Shown piece after piece: positions 24,785-35,988 of a stretch of DNA of 64,000 bases. This stretch comes from Mercurialis annua (taxonomy: Eukaryota; Streptophyta; Magnoliopsida; Malpighiales; Euphorbiaceae). The stretch covers positions 29,633,128 through 29,697,127 of the forward strand of contig NC_065576.1 of NCBI RefSeq assembly GCF_937616625.2, written 5' to 3'. The notes under the pieces were generated by a model that did no database searches, was not told the origin of the DNA, and was given only the letters and a program-made list of their open reading frames with translations. Each line of letters opens with the position of its first letter. Position 1 is the stretch's first letter. A program made the translations under genes and the position numbers.

Positions 24785-25583
24785 CGGACGTTACATTCCG
24801 CCCTAAACATTTTAGGTTATATTTTGAGATTCTATTTCCAATATATAGTCAAGGTATTTGGCACAAGAAAATGACATGCAAAGAGGAGTTCCAAAAACAA
24901 ATTCTAACACCAAGTTTTTTTCCGATAAAATCATTGCATCCGTAAAACACACTTATGTGATTAATTCCTTAAGATCATCTATAAATGATCGACTCAACGT
25001 AACTCAATAGGTACAAAACTCATTTTAATTCAATACTTGCTTCTAAATCTAATTACATATACGTGTTAGAAAATTAAATTTTCTCGCAAAACTAAATACT
25101 TAAACAATTCCCCTTTCGCTTGCAAAAAAATTTACCTTCAAAAATTTTCTTTCCTTAGGCCGAGATTTCACTCTCAAACCCGAATCACTCTATTAAAATT
25201 TCACTCTCAAAGAATTTAATTTACAGAGACACGTACTCCAGCACGGTTTAAAAAAATATTTGACACAAATTTACAAATTTTAGTAAAGCACAACCCGAGT
25301 CAAAAAAATCTAAATGAAATCTTTTGATGAAGATACAACTAGTGTTAAAATCATCCAATTCCTCAGATTTCTAGTATGTGACGAGTTTTCAAATCATTTT
25401 CCAATATAAATTTAAACGTTTCAAGAGTGGATACAATGTAATTTGGTTCCAAAATTTATTAAAGTACCTCATCGGTCAAATTCTCTCGACTTATAGTTCG
25501 ATAAACACATCGTTGGGAGAAGCAAACAACTCCATGCTTCTATCCCAAAATCAAATTCACAATTCAAAACTCTATAATTTAAA
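23273..25583. other. non-coding AT-rich DNA with two (ATT)n microsatellites
   Basis: Perfect ATT/TTA runs lie at about 23907-23945 and 24733-24782. I see no gene, RNA or mobile-element terminus in the remainder. Confidence 0.6.
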
Positions 25584-26082
25584 CGGTTAATTGCAAATAA
25601 ATTCACCAATTTTGGCCTAATTTGCAATTACATCATAAACTTTCAAACTTAACAATGTCATCAACGAACTTTATAATTTGACAAATAAATATGCCGATAT
25701 ATTTCTGGAATATTTTTGCTGAGTTAGAAGTTGGAATTGTCATGTATAATGACACAATGGATTTCAGTATTTGCCATGTAACTTAGAATGTTGAAAATTA
25801 AATCACGAACTTTAGTGTAATTTGCAATTACAACACTAACTTTCAAATTTTGGCAAAAACAGGCATCTACTTTTACTTTTTGGAAAATCAAAAAACCGTT
25901 TATTTTGCAACGTGTCAACCTACGTGGCAGTACCGGCTTCCAATTCAGCATATTTTTATAAGAAAATGGACGGTGTTTGATTAGCCAAAAAGTGAAAGTT
26001 TGTATCCGACACTGCCAAATTTTAAAATTTATGTTGTAATTGCAAATTACGCTAAAGTTCATGATTTAATTTATAATTAACC
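25584..26082. mobile_element. MULE-like MITE with 9-base target duplication and an internal copy
   Basis: The ends are inverted copies (GGTTAATTGCAAAT... and its inverse ending AATTAACC) and share AATTTGCAATTACA with a neighbouring CTTTCAAA-type stretch. It is flanked by TAATTTAAA at 25575-25583 and 26083-26091. A second GTAATTTGCAATTACAAC stretch inside (about 25820) suggests one related MITE inside another. Confidence 0.65.
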
Positions 26083-27827
26083 TAATTTAAAACACATCAA
26101 TAAGAAAAAATGTTCAATATCCAGAATTTACAATAAAACATTTGAAAACTCTTAATATATTTTAAAACCAAAATGGAGCATAACCACACTCAAACAAAAT
26201 TAATCCAATGCAACTCACCAAATCATTTAAAAGCAAAAATGGTAAAATAGAAGTCCTCCCGGTAAATGAACGACGACGAAAAATCTTGAGTTTTAAAGAA
26301 TTTAATTATGAAGCATATTTTTGTTCTCGAGTTTCAAGGAATTAAGTCAACTCCACATAAGACTTGAGAAAAATAGCATTTAATGATCTCCTAAAATTGG
26401 ATACCTCAAATAACACTTATCACATGTCTACTCTTAGAAGAATTTAACGCTTGGTCAAGGCATCCTCAAAGTCAAGCATACTAAAACCTCGATTTCATAG
26501 CGGATCATATCTCGTCCTATTATTCAAACGAACACACTAACAACTCACAATATACTCAAATAACTACTTGGCGAAAAAGAGTCCTAATTTGCAATCATAA
26601 AAAAGGATATCAGAGAACCTATTGGTCGAGGATATCCGAACAAGCGTACCCTCTAACACACATCGACGCTACTAACATGTTCTTAACCTACAGAGTCATA
26701 CTATCACTATTTTGAACGCAACTAGCACAACACAATTGAAAATTGCCAACTACTACAAACCATAAAACAAACTAGTCGACCAACGCATCTCAATAATCCC
26801 CATTACCTTCATGTTTGAGTTCACCGCACTTGCCATAGAGTCCATGTATGAATTCCAAGACTTTTAAAAAATAAAACCTTTTCAAAATTGTTTGACCCGC
26901 CGCAATGTTCATTCCAAAGCGTGAGTATGATAAACCGAAAATAATCCTTAAACTTTTGAGTATTAAAACATTTGCGTATTGTGCACTAGAGTGATGACAC
27001 CTCTCATCAGTAAAGAGTTTGTTTAACTCAGCATTTATCTACCATACATACAATGCTCGTGATGCATGTAGTCATTTAACTTATATTTTTTTTCGTTAGT
27101 TTTCATGCACTATGATTCATGCCATACTACTAGTGTTATTGCATAAAATAAATATGACGGGTATGAGAACAAATTATGCAACTAAAAATGGTTTATTAAA
27201 GTCAAATTCAAAATGGTTTGACAAAATGTTTTAACAAAACCTCATTTTAGTAAGTTCCTCTAGGACTTGAACTCCATGTATAGCAACCTCAAACAACTAC
27301 ACTGTTCTAACCATATCACCAATTAATGCCATTACCGTACAACATGTGAACTCAAAATACGGACTAAACACAACAACTTTGGTCAAAACAAGGACATACG
27401 ACTATATGGCCGTATGATTAACATTGATCATACACCTCATATATTTTAGATCGCGACAACAGCCAACAATTTTGAGGCAAAACAAACCAATAAATATATC
27501 ACAAAATTACACATCACTCAATCTTTAACACATTAATTCGAAATGCGTAAAGTGAATACCCTTGGAACGCTTCGATCACAATGTCACATCAAACCAATAT
27601 GAACCATATAAAACAACATATTTGAACAGTACATAAACTTATCGTTCAACACATCATGGTGAACACATGACCATGTATCGACTCACACAATACAACTATA
27701 CCAACAATATAAAACAATCATACATATGAACCTCATTTAACACGTATACTTCTCACGTGCATACAAGTGAAAAGACAATCAATCGATTCCAATAGGAAAA
27801 CAATTATCCCAACATGTATATCCTACT
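26083..27827. other. non-coding DNA, nothing recognised
   Basis: No reading frame of protein-like composition, no RNA gene and no element end could be recognised. The DNA is AT-rich and probably decayed retroelement sequence left of the nested gypsy pair. Confidence 0.4.
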
Positions 27828-27832
27828 ATAAG

Positions 27833-30225
27833 TGTCATACCTCGCCTTACTTAGCACGAGATTGAAGGTTATTTAAAATATATTTATCTCCAAATCAAAA
27901 TTAAATAAAACGTGTTCTATAAATAATTAAGCACAAATATATAAAAACCTTTTATACAACATTTTAATTAAACCACTGTATGAAAACTAGGTATCGTTAC
28001 AAACTTTTATACATATGATTCAAAATACATCTATAAGTACAAATACGTTTATTATAAACCAAAACATCAAGGCATCTCAAAACTCGGAGATGTGGCCAAC
28101 CTCTATGTCTCAAGCCCAAACTCTAAGCCCAACTCCCTCTCTAGTCAACTGTACTGTAGATTTGCCTTGCTAACTGAGAAGGTTTTTAAAACAACTAAAA
28201 TGAGCGAAAACTCAGTGAATAGACATAACAAGCATAAAACATTTATATACTTAAAGTAAGTATATCATATAATAACGAATACTAGAAAACAGTTCAATAC
28301 AACACAAAATACTTATAAAATTCATCACGAACACATTTACAAATATAAACGATATCAAAACAATTTCACTTTAAATATGAAATGTAGTTCGTATCAATCA
28401 TCAATTATAAGATTGATATATAACCCTGTAACAATAATATAAATCATAGACCTGTAATCAGGAACACAACACTGATCTACAGTCTAACCAACATATCTAG
28501 GAACACTTGATGGCTAACCCTTCTCCATCATTAGCATGGCTCGACCCTTCTCCCTTCACTGACCATCAACCAAGTGCCCTGTGTCAAATGCGCATAAACA
28601 CTCACAATATCTCACATGTGCATATAACTATCTCAGCACATAACCTGGTGCATATCACAACTCAGCAGCTCTCAAATATATCGTTACAGAGTAGCCATAT
28701 CACATAAAATAAATCTCAATTCATTTCATCAAAACTCAATACAATTCAATAATAAAACCATTTCAAATTCTCATTCAAAGTTAACCAAATCAAACGACTA
28801 TGCATTACACTTTCATATTCAATAAGTTAACATATCAAAAGGATAATATATAAACTATAATCAATTCCACATATTGATTTAAATCAAAACATCTTTCATT
28901 TATAAACAACATTGCATAATGTATCATTTAAACGTTCAAAGAAACATTTTATCGAATACCTTTCGTGCATTATCCAAACAACCATATAGAACCATTTAAA
29001 ACATAATAAACCTTAACACTTTGAATATCAAAATAGCATATTGATTTCAGTAGCAAGGGCTAGTATATCTACTCACCACACAACAACCAAAACTAGTCCA
29101 AAACATCGTCAAAAGCTGCCTTACTTTCTACTTGCACCGTCGTTGCCAAAACGAGCACCTAAATGAGTAATGTAAATCACAAAACACCATCACAATCATA
29201 TAAACATACTTATACAGATATCTAATACTGATTTTACCTAAATTCAGATCCTACAAATGTATTTCTATAAGATTTATGCATGATTATAAACTTGGTAACA
29301 AACCTACCTTAGTAGGCAGAACATTAAGCCTCTATTCAAACATGTCATGCGAATAGTATAGATATAATTATAACAAACCCTTCGGTGAACCTTTATCTCT
29401 TTGAGTATAAAATCCAAATCAAAAAGAATGTCATCATTTCAATATCTAATCAATGAGTTATACCAGGTTTAGTGAGGTGAGGTCAAACTGTTTTCACAGT
29501 TGAAGCAATAAAATGTCATGGTCAATTACAGTATTAATAAGACCGAACCATATTAACCTAAAAGAATAACAGTTGTAGTAGACACGCTAAAGTTTTTGTG
29601 AAATCAAGAATTACTCAATTTGGAGTTATAGAACTCAAGATATGCATCTCGCACTAAACTGAAAATACTAAATTCAAAAACAGAATATGATATCACTAGG
29701 TAAACTTCAAATACACAAACTATTTAGATGGAATTACTTACCAATTGACCTTGAATATCTTCCTAAACCTTGAGAACTCAGAGAATATGTATTTTAGAGT
29801 TTGTTTTGGGTTTGAATAAGATGAATTTCGTTTGAATTCTCTCCATCATAATATATACACATTAATTAGTAATTTACTAAAATAAACATAAGTAATTATC
29901 CTAGATTGGACACACATGTCATTCTTATGGATAAATTTGAAATTTATACATAGATGGATAGGCTTCATACAAATGTCCTTTTAAACCATTAATGATATAT
30001 TAAACATATCTTTTAATTCTTGAGTCTTTTCTTTCATTCAATTAATACCGATTCAATTAAACTAATCGTAATTTTTGTTTTCAATTTAGTTTTGACATCT
30101 AAAATGCATATATCCTTATTTCAATTTCTCTTTTATAATAATTAGACATGATATGCAAATGCATAATGAATTCTAAATGAAATTACTTATTGAATTCTAA
30201 ACGAGATTAGGTTACAGTTATGACA
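27833..30225 (-). repeat. left (3') LTR of the outer gypsy element
   Basis: This 2393-base LTR runs from TGTCATACC to ...TTATGACA. It is nearly identical to 44605-47206 apart from point changes, small indels and a 253-base insert in the other copy. A purine-rich tract (on the minus strand) adjoins it at 30226-30250. Confidence 0.92.
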
Positions 30226-30250
30226 ATTCTCCCCACCTTAGGAAATTTCG
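30226..30250 (-). promoter_or_regulatory. polypurine tract of the outer gypsy element
   Basis: Read on the minus strand, AAGGTGGGGAGAAT directly precedes the LTR start TGTCATAAC, the expected place of the plus-strand primer. Confidence 0.75.
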
Positions 30251-30264
30251 TCCTCGAAATTAAT

Positions 30265-30935
30265 CTAGAATAAATGAGGGTATCGACTTCTCATATCCTC
30301 CTCTCGTTCCCAAGTTGCTTCCTTACTTCCGTGATGTTTCCACAATACTTTTACTAGAGGAATAACCTTATTTCTTAACCGTTTATCTTCCTTTGCTAAA
30401 ATAGTAACTGGTTCTTCTTCATATGATAAATCATCCTTAAACTCTATAGGCTGAACTTGTAAGACGTGACTAGGATCACTCCTGTATCTCCGTAGCATTG
30501 AAACATGAAAGACGTTATGAAACTGCGATAACTCTGGAGGTAAGGCTAATTTGTAAGCCACTGGACCAATCTTTTCAATTACTTCATATGGACCAATGAA
30601 TCTTGGACTTAGTTTCCCTTGCTTGCCAAATCTTAGTATCCCTTTCCATGGCGAAATCTTGAGAAACACTTTATCACCCACACTATACTCAATCGGCTTC
30701 CTCTTCAAATCAGCATAGCTCTTTTGTCTATCTTGGGACTCCTTGAGGCGATCTCTGATAAATTGTACTTTTTTTGTAGTGATTTGAACAATTTATGGGC
30801 CTATTAACTGTTTTTCCCCAATTTCATCCCAACACACTGGTGTTCTGCATCTTCTACCGTACAATGCTTCATAAGGAGCCATTCCCAAACTTGAATGATA
30901 ACTATTGTTGTATGCAAATTCCATGAGTGGCAAAT
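30265..30935 (-). pseudogene. integrase C-terminus and chromodomain of the outer element
   Basis: Read from the inner insertion downward, it shows [12 protein letters not shown] and YEALYGRRCRTP (integrase core end), then a TAA near 30797, then the GKLSPRFIGPYEVIEKIGP module and a chromodomain-like end (VKVLWKHHGSKEATWEREED). It is in phase with the pol frame at 42127-40519 once the inner element and its 5-base duplication are removed. The chromodomain is thought to guide insertion to particular chromatin. Confidence 0.88.
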
Positions 30936-33201
30936 TGTCACGACCCAATCTTAGAGCCGAGACCGGCGCTAGGGAATGGGAGTGGTTGCTCCGAAACCCG
31001 TAGCAAGCCTAAAAACGTGAAATAATTTTTTGCGAAACACAAACGTCATGCATGACATAAGCAAACACGTGTCATGCAGAAGCACACATGCCAGGCACAC
31101 ATACCCTCTGGCAGTCACAATATATATAACGCAGCAAGCGTAAAACGTTTAAAACTTTAAAACGTTAAAGTTATTTTTACAGAAAACTACACCCACAAGC
31201 TGACTTACAAAACACTTATCTACTGCAGCTCTAAGAGTAAAGTACTGTTTCTTTACATACTCAAAAATACAGACTTCTGGAAGTAGGATAGAAGTCCGTT
31301 GCTTCAAAGCGTCTTTATCCTGAAAGGAAATCTGTGAGGAGTCAGTATATTGGGATATACTGAGTGAGTTCATACATTTACTAATAAGTATTCAAATAAA
31401 ACATAAAATCGTAATCAACCATATGCAGCCATGTATAGGATCCGAATGAAACCTTAATCCTCAAACATACTAATAATCAATCGATCAACCCAATCATAAA
31501 TATCAATTGCGATTCCAACTCGCTGGTGGCCCAGCCACTAGATACGGGGACTTCCAGGCTACACCGTAGCCGAGTTCACTCTCGTATCGAAATCATAACC
31601 CAATCGTAAATTTCATATTCATCATCAGCTCCCAGCTGAGTTATATCAAAACTGGTTATCACACAGTCCTATTGTCGCCTAATAGGTAGCACGTTCCATC
31701 GGATCAATAATGGTTTCATATCAAACATATGCAATTCATAAAAAGAATTCGCATATAAAACATGCAATTCAAATATAAAGCAATATAAAATAATTGCTTA
31801 AATAAATACTTTAAAAGCAAATCGTATAAACTCACAGAAAACGCTTATCAATAAAAATACGTCGGGGCTTTAGAACGTCAAGCTTCCCGAACTCCTGGTC
31901 CAGCTGCTTCTTGCCTCGCCGGATCTAAAACAATTTCAAAACATTTGACTCACATCAGAATCCTATTCTAAGATTGACTCTAGACTCAAGACTCGACACG
32001 TTTTACTTTCATTAATCGTCGTGCTTCTCACGCATATCCCATTAAATGATATCAAACTCGTTTACGGATCGCAAATTACTTCTAATTCAATCTTCTTATA
32101 ACCTCATTAGGTTAACTACTATTCGATTTCCGATTCAATACGTGAATTCCATTAATTCAATCGAGGTACGAAGATTTAGGGTGCGAGAATAGGAGGGTGC
32201 ACGCTCGTGCAGGGAGGTACACGTTCGTGTACCTTGATGGTACACGTTCGTGTACCTTGGTACACGGTCGTGTACCACATGTTGGTACACGTTCGTGTAC
32301 CTTGGTACACGGTCGTGTACCACATGTTGGTACACGTTCGTGTACCTTGGTACACGTTCGTGTACCATTGATGGTACACGTTCGTGTACCACAAGTACAC
32401 GATCGTGTACTGTCGTGCACGATCCCCCAGAATCAATTTCCGGGGTTTCCGACCTGCTATATACGTAAAAACGCTCCAAATTCAACCAAAACGCATATTC
32501 TAAGCTCAAAACGCTATATATCAATCCTATACTCAATAAAACGATAAAATCATTTCGTGGCCTAAAACTTTGAATCGATATAACTCAAAATATAATCAAC
32601 GAAACGGTAAAACGTCAAGCTTACCGTGATTCGCCTCGAGAATACGATCAATTCGAACTATTAAACGTCAAAAATGGACGAGAAACGGAAACCGCGCGAC
32701 GAACCGTAAACCTTCGTCGAAGAAAATGAGAAAGGAGAAGAAGTTGGAGAGTGAAGGATCTGGATCCTTCAACTGAAGGAAATATTATGTATAAAACGGC
32801 TAATTTGCACTTTAGTCCTTGAAACTTTTCAAAAGTTTCAATTTAATCCAAAACCTATTTAATTAATCTTTCTATTAATTCAAATACGTATTATTTATAT
32901 CCGAATAAATAATACTAACTTAAAATATAGATTTTTATCGAAAATCCTCCAATTTCTATTTTCGGGCTTAATTGGCTAATTTGCACTTTAGCCCCTAAAC
33001 TTATCAAAATTTACAATTTAGCCCCAAAATACCTCCACATCCAAATTTTCAAAATTAACTCCTTAAATTCCGCTAATTGACTCATTAAATTTTTATTCTG
33101 AATTTCCGATATAATTAAATTAAATTCTCCTTAATTTAATTTATCGGAAATTTCGACACGTGGCACGACTTAATTATCTTAAAATACTTTGGGGTATTAC
33201 A
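30936..33201 (-). repeat. left (3') LTR of the inner gypsy element
   Basis: This LTR is 2266 bases long, 48 more than its partner. Of the difference, 45 bases are two extra palindrome units in the array at 32190-32425 and 3 are in a C/A run near 33024. Short polypurine-side flanks match the expected structure. Confidence 0.95.
32190..32425. repeat. array of perfect 18-base palindromes in the LTR (left copy)
   Basis: Ten palindromic units based on GGTACACGTTCGTGTACC or its GGTACACGGTCGTGTACC variant, plus degenerate GTGCACGCTCGTGCA-type units at the ends, are separated by spacers of 2 to 7 bases. The right LTR (39555-39745) has two units fewer. Because the units read alike on both strands, they keep several frames open and create spurious reading frames here. 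Confidence 0.95.
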
Positions 33202-35988
33202 TTCACCCCTCCTTAAAATAAATTTGTCCTCGAATTTAAAATCTAGCCACGTACCTTGAGTAAACAGATATGGATATTTCTGCCTCATATCCTCTTCTGT
33301 CTCCCACGTGCACTCTTCTACAGATTGACTTCTCCAAAGAACTTTCACCATTGGAATTCTTTTCGTTCGCAATTGTCGTATCTGCGTATCGACAATCTGC
33401 ACTGGCCGTTCTTCGTAAGTTAGTTCCTCGCTCACGTCCACCACTTGCGGTTGAATTATTCGAGAAGGATCTGGTACATATTTCCGAAGCATGGAAATAT
33501 GGAAGACAGGATGAACTTGCGACATTTCCGGTGGCAAATCCAGCTTATAGGCAACCGAGCCTATGCGTTCTACGATCTGGTAAGGTCTGACATATCTCGG
33601 TGCCAATTTACCCTTCTTTCCGAAACGAATTACTCCCTTCATCGGTGATACTTTGAGAAACACGTAATTTCCGACCTGAAATTCGATGTCCTTCCTCTTG
33701 GGGTCCGCGTAACTCTTCTGTCGACTGGAAGCAGTATTCAAACGCTGCTTTATCAACGGAACTTTCTCTGACGTAATCTGGATGATCTCTGCTCCAGTGA
33801 GCTTTCGTTCACCGACTTCGTCCCAACAAATAGGAGATCGACATTTTCGCCCGTATAATGCTTCGTATGGAGCCATCTCGATGCTCGAATGATAGCTGTT
33901 GTTGTAGGCGAATTCGACTAGAGGTAGGTACGTATCCCAACTACCTCCAAAGTCTAATACGCAAAGTCGAAGCATATCTTCTAACGTTTGAATCGTCCGC
34001 TCAGACTGACCGTCTGTCTGAGGGTGAAACGCAGTGCTAAAATTCAATCGTGTTCCTAACGCGTCTTGTAAGCTCTTCCAGAAATGAGAGGTAAACACGG
34101 AACCTCTGTCTGAAACGATTGACACGGGAACTCCATGTAGGCTCACGATCTTATCGATATAAATCTCTGCCAACTTTGCTGCAGAATAAGTCGTCTTGAT
34201 AGGAATGAAGTGCGCTGACTTCGTCAAACGATCCACGATTACCCAAATAGAATCAAAACCTTTCTGCGTCTTGGGCAATCCGATTATGAAATCCATCGTG
34301 ATTTGCTCCCACTTCCACTCCGGGATGGGTAACGGCTGAAGAAATCCGTAAGGTCGCTGATGCTCCAATTTGACTTGCTGACAAGTCGGGCATTTCGCCA
34401 CAAACTCCGCGATATCTTTCTTCATTCCGTACCACCAATATGTTGTCTTGATGTCGTGGTACATCTTCGTGGAACCAGGATGAACGCTATACATCGTTCC
34501 ATGAGTCTCCTCCATGATCTTTTGTCTTAAATCTTCCATATCTGGAACGCACATTCGATTGCCGTATTTCAAGATTCCGTTGACGATACAGAAATCTTGA
34601 CTCTTTCTTTGTTGAACTTCCTCAATTAAATGCTTCAATTGAGGGTCGTCTGCTTGCAACTCTTTGATCTGATCTATCAGCGTCGATCGTATCGTTAATT
34701 GAGCCATTAGGTTTCCGAGAGATGAGATCTTAAACTCAACCCCTTGGCTAAACATCGTATGAATCTCGTTGATTAATGGTCTCCGCCACGTCGTTGTAAC
34801 GTGTGCGAGACTTCTTGCCGAATTTCTGCTTAAGGCATCTGCCACTACGTTGGCCTTGCCTGGATGGTACTGTATCGTGCAGTCGTAATCTTTTAGTAGC
34901 TCCATCCATCTCCGCTGTCTGAGGTTTAATTCTCGTTGATCAAAAATGTACTTCAAGCTTTTATGATCTGTAAAGATCTCACACGTAGCGCCGTATAAAT
35001 AATGTCTCCAAATCTTTAGCGCAAATATCACTGCTGCTAACTCTAGATCATGCGTCGGGTAGTTTGTTTCGTGCTTCTTGAGCTGTCGCGACGCGTACGC
35101 TATTACTCGACCATGTTGCATAAGGAAACATCCCAGTCCAACTCTTGATGCATCACAGTATACTGTGAATCCTTCCGTTCCTTCTGGTAGCGCTAAGACT
35201 GGTGCCGTCGTCAGACACTCCTTCAGTTTCAGAAAACTGAGTTCACATTGGTCCGTCCAGTTGAATTTCGCGTTCTTTTGAGTTAGCTTCGTTAAAGGTA
35301 CAGCGATCTTCGAAAAGTCCTGTACGAATCGTCTGTAATATCCCGCTAAACCAAGGAAACTTCTAACTTCCGTAACTAATTCAGGCCGTTTCCACTCTAT
35401 CACAGCTTCAATCTTCTTTGGATCAACCTTAATGCCGCTTTGTGAAACCACATGACCTAAGAAAGCCACTTCCGTTAGCCAAAATTTACATTTAGAGAAT
35501 TTGGCGTAAAGCTGATGCTCTCTTAGCGTCTGCAGTACTATCCGCAGATGTTGAGCGTGCTCTTCTTCTGTACGCGAATAAATTAAAATATCGTCAATAA
35601 ACACGATTACGAACTGATCCAAGTATGGTTTGAATATTCTATTCATCAAGTCCATGAAGGCTGCTGGGGCGTTCGTCAACCCGAATGACATAACGAGGAA
35701 CTCATAATGTCCATATCGAGTTCGGAAAGCAGTCTTTTGTATATCATTATCACAAATCTTCAATTGATGATAGCCTAATCTCAGATCAATCTTGGAGAAA
35801 AACTTCGCTCCTTGTAACTGGTCGAACAAATTGTTGATTCTAGGTAACGGATACTTATTCTTAATCGTCACCTTATTCAGCTGTCGATAATCGATACATA
35901 GTCGAAGCGATCCATCCTTCTTTTTCACGAACAACACTGGTGCACCCCATGGGGATACACTCGGTCTGATAAAACCACGATCAAACAA
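33136..35988 (-). CDS. pol: reverse transcriptase, RNase H, integrase, chromodomain (inner gypsy)
   Basis: The 950-codon frame follows the gag-protease frame in the same phase after one TAA, and begins within the conserved start of reverse transcriptase. Reverse transcriptase has [12 protein letters not shown] (residues 64-75) and the catalytic FIDD (130-133). RNase H spans about 275-395 ([22 protein letters not shown]). Integrase has the zinc-end CPTCQQVK (near 540), a D-D-E core with SDRGSVF and [13 protein letters not shown], and a [19 protein letters not shown] module. A chromodomain-like segment ([19 protein letters not shown]) lies near 885-905. All catalytic residues I can see are kept. 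The frame runs through the polypurine tract and about 66 bases into the LTR. It would normally be made as part of one gag-pol protein; the upstream nonsense codon should block that. Confidence 0.95.
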   Translation of the reverse strand: MFDRGFIRPSVSPWGAPVLFVKKKDGSLRLCIDYRQLNKVTIKNKYPLPRINNLFDQLQGAKFFSKIDLRLGYHQLKICDNDIQKTAFRTRYGHYEFLVMSFGLTNAPAAFMDLMNRIFKPYLDQFVIVFIDDILIYSRTEEEHAQHLRIVLQTLREHQLYAKFSKCKFWLTEVAFLGHVVSQSGIKVDPKKIEAVIEWKRPELVTEVRSFLGLAGYYRRFVQDFSKIAVPLTKLTQKNAKFNWTDQCELSFLKLKECLTTAPVLALPEGTEGFTVYCDASRVGLGCFLMQHGRVIAYASRQLKKHETNYPTHDLELAAVIFALKIWRHYLYGATCEIFTDHKSLKYIFDQRELNLRQRRWMELLKDYDCTIQYHPGKANVVADALSRNSARSLAHVTTTWRRPLINEIHTMFSQGVEFKISSLGNLMAQLTIRSTLIDQIKELQADDPQLKHLIEEVQQRKSQDFCIVNGILKYGNRMCVPDMEDLRQKIMEETHGTMYSVHPGSTKMYHDIKTTYWWYGMKKDIAEFVAKCPTCQQVKLEHQRPYGFLQPLPIPEWKWEQITMDFIIGLPKTQKGFDSIWVIVDRLTKSAHFIPIKTTYSAAKLAEIYIDKIVSLHGVPVSIVSDRGSVFTSHFWKSLQDALGTRLNFSTAFHPQTDGQSERTIQTLEDMLRLCVLDFGGSWDTYLPLVEFAYNNSYHSSIEMAPYEALYGRKCRSPICWDEVGERKLTGAEIIQITSEKVPLIKQRLNTASSRQKSYADPKRKDIEFQVGNYVFLKVSPMKGVIRFGKKGKLAPRYVRPYQIVERIGSVAYKLDLPPEMSQVHPVFHISMLRKYVPDPSRIIQPQVVDVSEELTYEERPVQIVDTQIRQLRTKRIPMVKVLWRSQSVEECTWETEEDMRQKYPYLFTQGTWLDFKFEDKFILRRGECNTPKYFKIIKSCHVSKFPIN
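33202..33222 (-). promoter_or_regulatory. polypurine tract of the inner gypsy element
   Basis: On the minus strand, AAGGAGGGGTGAA abuts the LTR start TGTAATACC: the plus-strand DNA primer site. Confidence 0.85.

Noticed and set aside
28507..28707. Reading frame of 66 codons present in both outer LTRs (also 45267-45467)
   Set aside because: Short, of low complexity (His/Ile/Thr-rich), and seen in both copies only because the LTRs are duplicates; no domain recognised.
32190..32425. Possible CRISPR-like array of repeats and spacers
   Set aside because: Spacers are only 2-7 bases and not unique, the units are full palindromes, and the array lies in a eukaryotic LTR.
32135..32547. Several overlapping reading frames on both strands in the LTR, rich in VHERVPRYTNVY-like repeats, and their counterparts at 39495-39862
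   Set aside because: They come from the palindromic repeat array, which reads alike on both strands and lacks stops by chance; there is no start context, and the unit number differs between the two LTRs.
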